Assembly (NCBI RefSeq): GCF_902859875.1
Contig: NZ_CADIKF010000002.1
Span: 186,001-250,000 of the forward strand
DNA: 64,000 nucleotides
DNA from: Paraburkholderia solisilvae
GTDB taxonomy: Bacteria > Pseudomonadota > Gammaproteobacteria > Burkholderiales > Burkholderiaceae
Direction of reading: 5' to 3'
Shown: positions 26,544 through 34,163 of the stretch, piece by piece
Layout of the letters: each line of letters opens with the position of its first letter
Position numbering within the stretch: the first letter of the stretch is position 1
Notes under the pieces: generated by a model
The model's database searches: none
Told to the model about the DNA's origin: nothing
The model's input: the letters and a program-made list of their open reading frames with translations, nothing else
Made by a program: the position numbers and the translations under genes

Positions 26544-28051
26544 TTATTTGGTGTTGCCAGTTATAGGAGTCGAATGACTCCAAGGGACTAAGCCGGCACT
26601 AAATCCTCCCGGGGGTGCAACGCCGAACTCAATTGAAGTGGATCCGCCATAGGCGTGAGTGATTGCACCTACCAAGTTTACGTGTCCCGCCGGAACGGAT
26701 ATATAGAACTGGTTGCTATCGCCATTCATGAACGAATTCGTTGACGCGGCGTCATGCGCGCCGAGAATCCAACCGAGCGTGGTCATAGCACCGGGGGCCC
26801 AAGAGGCCGGTGGGAAGGACTGGACAACCCCATATGATCCGTACAACGTTCCGTCATATAGATTTACGGCACCGCCTAATGCGCCGGAAAGGCTACTTGC
26901 GCCAATGGTTGCGTAGTTTGGCGAAATCGTTGCCACGACCAGACTTTCGCTCAATGCTTGAGTCAGTGCTCCTTGCGCCTGCAATGCCTGCTTGACTTGT
27001 TCGTCCGTGCACGAATTGCCAGCCCCGCAGTATTTGCTCAGCAGATTCACCTTGAAGGCATCGAAGGGATCATTGCGCTTCTTACCGGCCAGTGAAACCT
27101 GATTGTTCTCCACCTCGATCTGCGCGGCGCCGGTGGCCGTTGCCGCATTCGTACCGGACGCCGTGGCGATCCCCGCGACCAGACTGCTCACCAGACTCTC
27201 ACGCGCCTCACGGTCGGCCGCCGACATGTTCGCCGTCGGCCCGAGGAGCGAGCCAATCACCGAACTCGCCGCCGCGCCCATCGCCGCGATAACCGACGCC
27301 TGACCATTCGCGGCCAGCGTGCCGCCATTCGACAACGTGCCCGACGACGTAACCACGCTAACGTTCTGCTGCGCGTAAGCCCACGCGAAACATCGAAGCC
27401 CGCCAGCGAACCATCCGCCGCAAAATTCGGCGTCCCGGTCGTGAGAATCGCGCGCGACGTGTTGATAAATCCGCCGCCATTGACCGAAATTCCGCTGCCA
27501 TTGGCAACGACCACTTCCGCGCGTCGCCCGGCCACTTCGAGGTAACCGTTGATCTGACTCGCCGCGCTGCTGTTCACCTGATTGACGATCACGCGCGCCG
27601 CGTCGCCGGGGCTGAAATTCGGATTGCCGTTGATCATGCCGGCCTGCTGCGTCTGCACGACAGTCGGCGAGTTGTTCACGATCGCGCCACGCGACGGCAC
27701 ATCGAACTGCCCGTACGTGTTCATCGACACGCCCGCGCCCGACGGCCGGTTGATATTCACCTGAGGCAGACCATTCTGCGTCTGGATGACGGCTGGACCG
27801 TTCGCACCTGACGGAACGATCTGCGCCATCGACGAGAAAGACGCCGCAAACAGCGCCAGCGCAGCGACCGCAATCTGCTTGACCCGGACCGGAAGCCTGA
27901 CCCGTTCATCGCGTTTCACAGCATCGCGCGACACACGAACGACAACACCACCGCAACCCGCTTTCTTCCCCGTTGCCGCAGCCATTTCGCTGACTGCGAC
28001 AGGCATCTCTCTGAGCCGGCTGTACACCAGCCGATATCTATTCCTGTTCAT
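26544..28051 (-). pseudogene. tpsA/cdiA-like gene with large internal deletion and frameshift, keeping a VENN C-terminal module
   Basis: The 5' part (28051 to about 27385) encodes the extended signal peptide MNRNRYRLVYSRLREM, a normal signal core, and a TPS secretion domain with PQVNINRPSGAGVSMNTYG and the INGYLEVAGRRAEVVVANG segment. After FDVSRG the frame breaks. The other reading frame resumes with AYAQQNVSVVTSSG, a pretoxin-like hydrophobic region, a VENN motif at 27102-27113, and a 160-residue C-terminal domain rich in Gly/Ser/Thr (GWILGAHDAASTN, PPGGFSAG) to 26544. The missing part should be the whole filament repeat region, thousands of residues in intact CdiA. The CT resembles polymorphic toxins I associate with type 22, at low certainty. 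Confidence 0.75.
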
Positions 28052-28399
28052 CCAACTTCGTTCGGCATACTGATTTGTGAAGACGCGTAAACTAGCGCGG
28101 CATCACGTGCTGCGTATCAATGTATTCGACGTTGATGAGACAGATACAACGCTTTTATTGAAATCAGAGTTTTCTTATCGAGCGACTACTGCAGATGCGG
28201 TAGCGAGTGCGAGCCAAGCGCATTAGCCGCAGATTCGGCTGCCACGTTCAGTATGGGAGGACAACGGGTTCAATCACGATGCACAAGAACCCGTGCATCG
28301 TGACCGGCAAAGCAGGGCGCTGGAGTATCAAACACCGCCCCTATCGAAACGAAACGCTAACCCGCAGCGCACACACCGCTGCTTCGTTAAGCGCCGAGC
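28052..28399. other. Intergenic stretch with an 11-bp stem-loop
   Basis: No gene is supported. The part next to 28051 should hold the promoter of the tpsA remnant. At 28274-28303 a perfect 11-bp stem (TCACGATGCAC with GTGCATCGTGA) surrounds an 8-base loop. It lies about 100 bases after the FAD oxidoreductase stop codon, so it may end that transcript, though no T-run follows. Confidence 0.5.
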
Positions 28400-29785
28400 C
28401 TACATCCGCGGCTTGATATTCTGATTGAGGCTAAAGAAATTGGTCGGGTCATATTTGGTTTTAACATCGACCAGACGTTCATAGCTGCTGCCAAACGCCG
28501 CACGCACTTCATTCGCGCTTTCATCCCCGAGGAAGTTGACGAGGCACGTATAACTCGAATACGGTTTGAGCGCATCCGCAAAGCCCCGCGTCCACGCCAT
28601 ATTCTGTGCGCCGCGCGCCGCCTCGGTCCACTTGGCTTCAATGCCGATATTGAACCCCGCATTGCGGTGAGGAAACGCGGTACGAGTTGCGTCGACCTGG
28701 TTCACCGCGCCGTTAAACACCTGCACCAGCACCGCGGTCAACGTAGACGGAGCCTGGTTGCTTTGCGCGACGATCACATCGATCACCTCGTCGCTCAACT
28801 TTGTCACGAACGTCGAGCGCCAATAGTTATGGTTACCGTCCGGGTTGGTGTGGTCGACAAGCTTTTGCATCGCCGGAAAGGGCATAGGCTGTATCGCTTC
28901 GAATATCGGCGGCGCCACCGTTCGAAGCCTCTGCACAATCGGCTCGCCCGCTTCGGGCGTACCGCAATAGCACATCATGATGCCCGTGGCAGGCACGCCT
29001 TCCGGTGTCCAGATCATGCCGACGTAAGCTGTCAGTTCGGCGGGCGCCGTCATCATGAAGTCGCGATAGAAGCGCATCACCGCCGCCGCATGTTCGCGCG
29101 GATAAACAATCACGCCACCCAGCACCGTCGCAACCGGATGCGCGCGAAAGCGGAACGACGTCGCGACGCCGAAGTTGCCGCCACCGCCCCGCAGCGCCCA
29201 GAACAAGTCTGAGTGCGACGCCTCGTCGACTTGCAACGCTTCGCCCTGCGCGCTGACAATTTCACAAGAAAGAAGATTGTCGCAAGTCAGCCCATATTTG
29301 CGCGTGAGCCACCCTACGCCGCCACCGAGCGTGAGCCCGCCGATACCGGTTTTCGACATCGTGCCCGCAGGCACCGCGAGACCATGAGGATGCGTTTCGC
29401 GATCGACGTCTTCGAGCAGCGCGCCGCCTTGCACGGTCACCGTACGCGAAGGCGCATCGACGCTCACGCGATTCATGCGCGATAGATCGATCACGATGCC
29501 GTCGTCGCATAGCGCGCGGCCCGCAACGTTGTGTCCACCGCCTTTTACCGCAACGAGCAAGTCGTTGATGCGCGCGAACGTCACGACCCGCGCCACGTCG
29601 GCGGTAGACGTGCAGCGCGCGATCAGGCCAGGCCGCTTGTCGACGCTCGCGTTCCAAAGCGTGCGTGCGGCATCGTACTGCGCGTCGCCGGGCAGCAGCG
29701 CCTCGCCCGCGAATGTATTGATAAACCGCTTGACGGTCCTCAGCTCGACAATCGAGCCGTCCGCATGCTTCAAGATTCCGGCCAT
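28400..29785 (-). CDS. FAD-binding oxidoreductase of the berberine-bridge/PCMH type
   Basis: The start is ATG 29785 (MAGILKHADG), with AAAGGAG upstream; the longer frame adds an unsupported 17 residues. The 461-residue flavoenzyme has a PCMH FAD domain with AVKGGGHNVAG, in which His85 is the likely 8-alpha-histidyl FAD link, and GGLTLGGGVGWLTRKYGL. The substrate domain covers about 200-420. The C-terminal BBE motif YDPTNFFSLNQNI is present. The cysteine of the bicovalent type is not seen at the expected position after PAGT, so a single covalent link is likely. Such enzymes oxidise sugars or plant-type compounds; the substrate is unknown. It is divergent from the oxygenase gene. Confidence 0.9.
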   Translation of the reverse strand: MAGILKHADGSIVELRTVKRFINTFAGEALLPGDAQYDAARTLWNASVDKRPGLIARCTSTADVARVVTFARINDLLVAVKGGGHNVAGRALCDDGIVIDLSRMNRVSVDAPSRTVTVQGGALLEDVDRETHPHGLAVPAGTMSKTGIGGLTLGGGVGWLTRKYGLTCDNLLSCEIVSAQGEALQVDEASHSDLFWALRGGGGNFGVATSFRFRAHPVATVLGGVIVYPREHAAAVMRFYRDFMMTAPAELTAYVGMIWTPEGVPATGIMMCYCGTPEAGEPIVQRLRTVAPPIFEAIQPMPFPAMQKLVDHTNPDGNHNYWRSTFVTKLSDEVIDVIVAQSNQAPSTLTAVLVQVFNGAVNQVDATRTAFPHRNAGFNIGIEAKWTEAARGAQNMAWTRGFADALKPYSSYTCLVNFLGDESANEVRAAFGSSYERLVDVKTKYDPTNFFSLNQNIKPRM

Positions 29786-30086
29786 AAATACTCCTTTGAA
29801 TCGGCTAACCCGTGACCGATGGCTTGGCGTCAGCACGATTCCGTTTGAAAGTGCACACGAATATTTATGGTGCTTACGCAGGCGCGCTTCACGAATCAGG
29901 CGAAGCAGGGTTGCGCATTCCCGAACCGACGAAGCATCAAGCAGATCTCATTCTTTGCTCATTTTCAGCATGTACGCTCGAATCTCAAGGCAAGCGTCAA
30001 TTCGCCTGTCCGTTGAGTTTTCGCCATCCATGCGCGCCCTTTCGATACATGACGAGGTCCGCGCCACACCGGATATGGGAGGCATC
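29786..30086. promoter_or_regulatory. Divergent promoter region, FAD oxidoreductase / 2OG oxygenase
   Basis: These 301 bases separate two divergent redox-enzyme genes and must hold both promoters. An open frame running across them in phase with the oxygenase lacks protein-like character and is not coding. No palindrome stood out by eye. Confidence 0.45.
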
Positions 30087-31043
30087 ATGCTGGTACCTGT
30101 TATTGATATTTCTGCTCTCTACGAGGATGACCCGAAAGCCTGGCGTCGAGTGGAGGAGAAGCTGTACGAAGCGCACTCCACCGTGGGCTTTTCGATTCTG
30201 ACCGGCCATGGCGTGCCGGCGCGGATGATGGACGACCTGTTCGAAGCATCGGCGAGGTTCTATGCGCTGCCGCTCGAACAGAAACTCGCGTATCGCTTTG
30301 GTGCGAATCTGCGTGGCTATCTGCCGCTCGGCGCGTCGACGCTGATTCGCTCAACCTTGGGCTCCGCGCGTATGCCGAATCACAGCGAGTCGTTCATCGT
30401 GCTCAATGAGCTTGACGAGACGCTCAGCGAACAGTGGTTCCGTTCCGCAGTGGGCGGGCACCAGATATGGCCGCGCGACCCGAAAGAGTTCGAGATTGTG
30501 GTGCGGCGCTATCGTGCAGCGATGACACGGGTCGGCGAGGTCATCGTGCAATGTTTTGCGTGCATGCTCGGCTTGAGTCGCGACGGTCTCGACGGTCACT
30601 TCGCTACGCCGAATCCGATCTTGCGTCTATTGCACTATCCGCCGCTGCCGGATCGCGAAGCGAATCAGTTTGGCTCGGCGCCGCACACCGACTACGGGTG
30701 CTTGACGTTCGTCGCGCAGGATAGCGTCGGCGGCCTGCAAGTGAGAGCCGCAGATGGCAGCTGGTTCGACGTGCCGCCCATCGAGCACGCGCTCGTGCTG
30801 AACACCGGGCAGGTGATGGAGGCATGGAGCAGCGGCGCGCTGAAGGCGACGCCGCACCGCGTGATCAATCATCCGGAGAAGTCGCGTTACTCGATCGGCT
30901 TCTTCTACGATTGCGGATTGAACACGCGCGTCGTACCCGTGACATCGATGAACGATGCACTATGCGATTGCATGCCTCAGCCGAAAACCTACGGCGAACA
31001 TCTGGAAACGATGCTGCGCGCCAACTACGCATTTACAGGCTGA
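30087..31043 (+). CDS. 2-oxoglutarate/Fe(II)-dependent oxygenase, isopenicillin-N-synthase family
   Basis: The start is ATG 30087 (MLVPVIDISALYEDDP), because GGGAGG lies four bases upstream; ATG 30075 in frame is the alternative. The 318-residue protein has the N-terminal DIOX_N strand VIDISAL and the jelly-roll core. The iron facial triad is visible as His200 and Asp202 (APHTDYG) and His257 (TPHRV), and the 2-oxoglutarate-binding Arg267-x-Ser269 (SRYSIGFF) is conserved. Substrates in this family range from hormones to amino-acid derivatives, including bacterial ethylene-forming enzymes, but that identity cannot be claimed. It is divergent from the FAD oxidoreductase. Confidence 0.93.
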   Translation: MLVPVIDISALYEDDPKAWRRVEEKLYEAHSTVGFSILTGHGVPARMMDDLFEASARFYALPLEQKLAYRFGANLRGYLPLGASTLIRSTLGSARMPNHSESFIVLNELDETLSEQWFRSAVGGHQIWPRDPKEFEIVVRRYRAAMTRVGEVIVQCFACMLGLSRDGLDGHFATPNPILRLLHYPPLPDREANQFGSAPHTDYGCLTFVAQDSVGGLQVRAADGSWFDVPPIEHALVLNTGQVMEAWSSGALKATPHRVINHPEKSRYSIGFFYDCGLNTRVVPVTSMNDALCDCMPQPKTYGEHLETMLRANYAFTG

Positions 31044-31093
31044 TGAGTGTGGGCGCAACAGCATCGCAGCGGGTCAACGCTTCAGGCCAACGC

Positions 31094-32203
31094 TTATTGC
31101 GTCACCGTGTCGATCCGGCCGAACAGGCCGGACGTCGCGCTGGGGCCTGCGGCAAAGAACAGCGTGTTGGTCGACTGATTGCCGACGCCATTGCCGAAGC
31201 TGAGGCCCCACAAGCCCTTTTGCAGGAACGGCTGCCCATTGCCCAGCGTCAACGCGCCCATATCCTGGCCGCTCGTCGGATCATATGCCTCGATCTCGCC
31301 TGAGCCGAAATTGCCGACCAGCATCATGTTCGACAATGAGCCGAAGTTGGACGGTGCGAGCACCATGCCCCAAGGCGCGTTGAGCACACCGCCGTTATTG
31401 ACGACGCGCCGTACGAAGTTGCCGCTCAGATCGTATTCGTCGAGAATGCCGAGGCCTGCGCCAACCACCTGGGCGGCTTTCGCGGCATTCTGCTGCGCGT
31501 AGGTGACGAACACGTTATTGCCGAGATGCTGAATGCCGAATGGCGCAAAGCCGGTCGGCAAGGCGGGGTCGGTGAACTGGCCGGCGGGCTGGATCTTTTT
31601 GAACTGCGCGTCGAACATATCGACCTTCGCGTTATGGAAGTCCGTCGCATACAGCATGTTCTGACCGTTGACAGTGACCATCGTCACGCCTTTGTAGTTG
31701 GCGCCGCCGGCCGCGTCGTCGTACGCGGTGACCGCTTCGGTCGCCAGCACGTTGGGCGACCACGCGGCAATCGTGCCCGCTTCGGTTGCCCAGATAAATA
31801 CCGCTTTGCTGCTTGCGCCGTTCGAGCTGATCACGAAGTCCGTCGTCGGATTGAAGATGATGCCCGTCGGACTGGCGGGCCCGTTGGTGCCGGCGGGAAT
31901 CGAGACGACGAGCGACTGCGCGTTGCCGCTGCCATCGAATAGTGAGGATTTTTGAGCGTTGTTATCGGAGACCCACATGGTTGCGGTGGGGTTGAAGGTC
32001 ACGCCCCACGCGTTCTGCAAGTCCGCATCCGCCTTCGTGGCGATGACGCTGCCGTCGGAGGCGAGCAGTGTTTCGTTGAAGGTGGTCTGTGGCGGTGAAG
32101 CGTGTCCGTCTCCGCCGCCGCCGCACGCGTTCAGACCCACAGCCAGACCGATAGCCAGCGAAGCCGATGCGACTGCAAAGAGAATGTCTTTACGGGTTAT
32201 CAC
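31094..32203 (-). CDS. TIGR03118-family lipoprotein with NHL/beta-propeller-like repeats
   Basis: The start is GTG 32203, preceded by AGGAG; an upstream ATG at 32251 would bury that site. The 369-residue protein has a lipoprotein signal (VGLNAC, lipobox LNAC) and then a Gly-rich linker. The body repeats segments of beta-propeller type such as GVTFNPTATMWVSDNNAQ, PTGIIFNPTTDFVIS and NMMLVGNFGSGEIEAYDP. The family TIGR03118 is found scattered in proteobacteria and its role is unknown. It is predicted to sit in the periplasm or on the outer membrane. It converges with the oxygenase gene; 50 bp separate the stop codons. Confidence 0.85.
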   Translation of the reverse strand: MITRKDILFAVASASLAIGLAVGLNACGGGGDGHASPPQTTFNETLLASDGSVIATKADADLQNAWGVTFNPTATMWVSDNNAQKSSLFDGSGNAQSLVVSIPAGTNGPASPTGIIFNPTTDFVISSNGASSKAVFIWATEAGTIAAWSPNVLATEAVTAYDDAAGGANYKGVTMVTVNGQNMLYATDFHNAKVDMFDAQFKKIQPAGQFTDPALPTGFAPFGIQHLGNNVFVTYAQQNAAKAAQVVGAGLGILDEYDLSGNFVRRVVNNGGVLNAPWGMVLAPSNFGSLSNMMLVGNFGSGEIEAYDPTSGQDMGALTLGNGQPFLQKGLWGLSFGNGVGNQSTNTLFFAAGPSATSGLFGRIDTVTQ

Positions 32204-32680
32204 GCGAATCTCCTGAATTGAAGGTGTTATGAGCATTGCCGGGCTTGTCATCGCAACGGTCGGGACGCAGGCCTAACCATTCCGGCAACACGGAGGGGCG
32301 GTGCGGCACTTGCATAGCAACCCTATGCAATACATGGCACTTTCCAGAACAGCATCAGGAGAAGCTTTATTCCTGGAAAATGGAGCGAGCGTTCGATCGT
32401 GAACTTGTTGAACGGATGAAAGGGTGTGCACCCAATGCGGAAGGCCGCATGCCGGCGACCGGTGAGGAGATACGGGATCAAGGCGATTTCACGGTCGATC
32501 CGGCGATCATGCGAAACAGCGTGGCAAAAAGGTACTCAGCATCCGACACGGATTCGCCACACGAATCGGCTAAGTTCGCTTGCACATTCGCGGGTTCTCC
32601 TTTGCGCGCGCGGGGAGCACGCATCGGGTCGAACGGACTCGCGATGAAATGAGATTCCACCGATCCGACATGAGCGAGCG
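32204..32680. promoter_or_regulatory. Upstream region of gspI-like/gspJ-like genes with two dyads
   Basis: No gene is supported here; an open frame on the plus strand lacks a ribosome-binding site. Two dyads are visible: 32310-32330, a perfect 8-bp stem TTGCATAG/CTATGCAA with a 5-base loop, and 32341-32379, an inverted pair TTTCCAG/CTGGAAA 25 bases apart. They lie upstream of both the TIGR03118 gene and the pseudopilin pair and are the best regulatory candidates for either. Confidence 0.45.
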
Positions 32681-33115
32681 ATGCGTACCAAGCAAACGGC
32701 CGGCATGATGTACGCGCGGCGCGGCAGCGTAAAGATGACCATCACGGCGATGCACGGCTTTACGCTGATCGAGGTGCTGGTCGCGCTCGCAATTGTCGCA
32801 ATCGCGCTTGGCGCGGTGTTGAGAGCAATCGGCGCGCTTGCGGCGGATACCGACTCGGCGCGCCAGCATCTGCTTGCACTGTGGAGCGCGGACAACGCAT
32901 TGAGCGAACTGCGCATTTCATCGGCCTGGCCGCCGCCTGGGCAAACCACCTTTGCCTGTCCACAGGGCGCTTACCGGTTTGTTTGCCGGCAAGCGGTGAC
33001 GGCGCTGGCGAGCCCGCTCGTGCGTCAGGTCACGGTAAGTGTGTATCCGTCGGCGGCGAATCGGATCGTGCTGGCTGAAGCCGTGACGGTGGTGCAAGAT
33101 GAGGCGCGCCATTAG
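32681..33115 (+). CDS. GspI-like T2SS minor pseudopilin
   Basis: The 144-residue product carries a type III prepilin signal: a basic leader, then AMHG cut before FTLIEVLVALAIVAIALGAV, with Glu at mature position 5. The post-helix phrase ALWSADNALSELRIS and WPPPG fit GspI rather than GspG or GspH. The start is uncertain, since none of ATG 32681, 32705, 32708 or 32735 has a strong ribosome-binding site; the first gives a 26-residue leader. The next gene overlaps it by 17 bases. It lies 25 kb from the main gsp cluster, so it may be an extra copy or the only copy; the window cannot decide. Confidence 0.85.
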   Translation: MRTKQTAGMMYARRGSVKMTITAMHGFTLIEVLVALAIVAIALGAVLRAIGALAADTDSARQHLLALWSADNALSELRISSAWPPPGQTTFACPQGAYRFVCRQAVTALASPLVRQVTVSVYPSAANRIVLAEAVTVVQDEARH

Positions 33116-33764
33116 ACCGCCGCGCGCCGTTGCGCGCACCGCCGGCTTCACGCTGATCGAGATGCTGGTTGCGATCGCGCTGCTTGCGGTGATTGCGGTG
33201 CTGGCGTGGCGCGGACTCGATGCGACCGTGCGCGGCCGCGACGACGTCACGGCCAATCTCGCCGAAACACGGCTGCTGGGCCGTTACTTCTCGCAACTGC
33301 AATTCGACATGATGAATCTCGTCACGGCGGATGAGGTGTTCGGGCCGCCGTTGAGGATTCGTCGCGATGAGCTTGTGTTGATCCGGCATCTGGGCGTGGG
33401 GAACGCTCCCACGCAGGTGCAGGTGGTTCGGTATCGGTTGAAGGATCACGAGTTGATGCGTAGCGCGTCGCAGCCGTTGTCCTCGCTGTCGCAGCTCGCA
33501 GATGCGCTGCACCATATGGACGACTTTGCCAGCGTGGTGGCCAGTGACCGGGCGACCGGCATGCAACTGGCGGTCTGGGTGCCGCAGGTTGGATGGACGT
33601 CGGATCAGAAAGCGGTCGACAACAGCTATGCGCTGTTCCTCGAAAAGCACGGCATCAGCAACGGTACATCGGTGGGCATGCCGCTGCCGCGCGGTATCCG
33701 CTTCGTTGTGACAATCGGTACGCCGCCGGTCGAGTTTGTGCGCACGCTTCCGATCGGACAGTAG
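33099..33764 (+). CDS. GspJ-like T2SS minor pseudopilin
   Basis: This 221-residue protein begins MRRAIRPPRAVARTAG and is cleaved before FTLIEMLVAIALLAVIAVLA; the helix end AWRGLDATVRGRDDV is characteristic of GspJ. The globular part has the family beta-strand RLRLGRYFSQ-like region (ETRLLGRYFSQLQFDMMNL) and ends PRGIRFVVTIG. It starts inside the end of the GspI-like gene (17-base overlap), which indicates translational coupling. In other T2SS systems GspI, GspJ and GspK form the pseudopilus tip; no gspK-like gene follows here. The next gene on the strand is the first TPR-glycosyltransferase, 400 bp later. Confidence 0.88.
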   Translation: MRRAIRPPRAVARTAGFTLIEMLVAIALLAVIAVLAWRGLDATVRGRDDVTANLAETRLLGRYFSQLQFDMMNLVTADEVFGPPLRIRRDELVLIRHLGVGNAPTQVQVVRYRLKDHELMRSASQPLSSLSQLADALHHMDDFASVVASDRATGMQLAVWVPQVGWTSDQKAVDNSYALFLEKHGISNGTSVGMPLPRGIRFVVTIGTPPVEFVRTLPIGQ

Positions 33765-34035
33765 CGAGGCTGCGCGGTCCGCGCGAAGACCGTCTGCCCT
33801 CAGTCATACGCACATAAGCCGTGCTTGAGCGCCGGTGAACCATTGACCAATGGTTCCAATCCGATTGCGGATAGTTGCGCACGCATCGTCCGTTGTCCAC
33901 CGACGTTCCAGTTTATGCCCAGCCATGGCGCATCCGCACGCTTGCCATAGAGCGACGGTGCGGTCGCGTAGCCGCTAAAAAAAGCTTAACGCGATGTGAC
34001 ATCAAGTCTGCATGCGCTTCTCCAACGCGCGGCAA

Positions 34036-34051
34036 AATGGTCCGTAACATT
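34036..34051. promoter_or_regulatory. Conserved 16-base element, copy 1 (upstream of first TPR-glycosyltransferase)
   Basis: AATGGTCCGTAACATT lies 113 bp before the ATG of the first TPR gene, in a 399-bp gap (33765-34163) that holds no gene. The same 16 bases occur at 56929-56944 upstream of the second PstS-like gene, and the core GGTCCGTAAC recurs at 41173-41182 upstream of the giant adhesin. It is an imperfect dyad (AATG...CATT). Immediately after it GTCAC and GTTAC repeat at an 11-base spacing. Confidence 0.65.
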
Positions 34052-34163
34052 CGTCACACGGGTGTTACTCCCTGTCCGCTAGTCTGAACGCTCAGATCGA
34101 GAAGCGGCACTACGCTCGCGCTGGTCTGTGCTCACTGTGTCGCAACAGAATCAGGAGGCGGGC

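Noticed and set aside
29475..30086. Upstream extension of the 2OG oxygenase frame
   Set aside because: Runs through the FAD oxidoreductase gene on the other strand and through the promoter region; the family-like sequence begins only at 30087.
32236..32652. 138-codon frame before the gspI-like gene
   Set aside because: No ribosome-binding site, mixed composition, and it spans the dyads; more likely regulatory DNA.
34050..34080. PHO box upstream of the TPR genes
   Set aside because: GTCAC and GTTAC do repeat at 11 bases, but the match to the CTGTCAT half-site is too weak to call; kept only as a note in the element entry.
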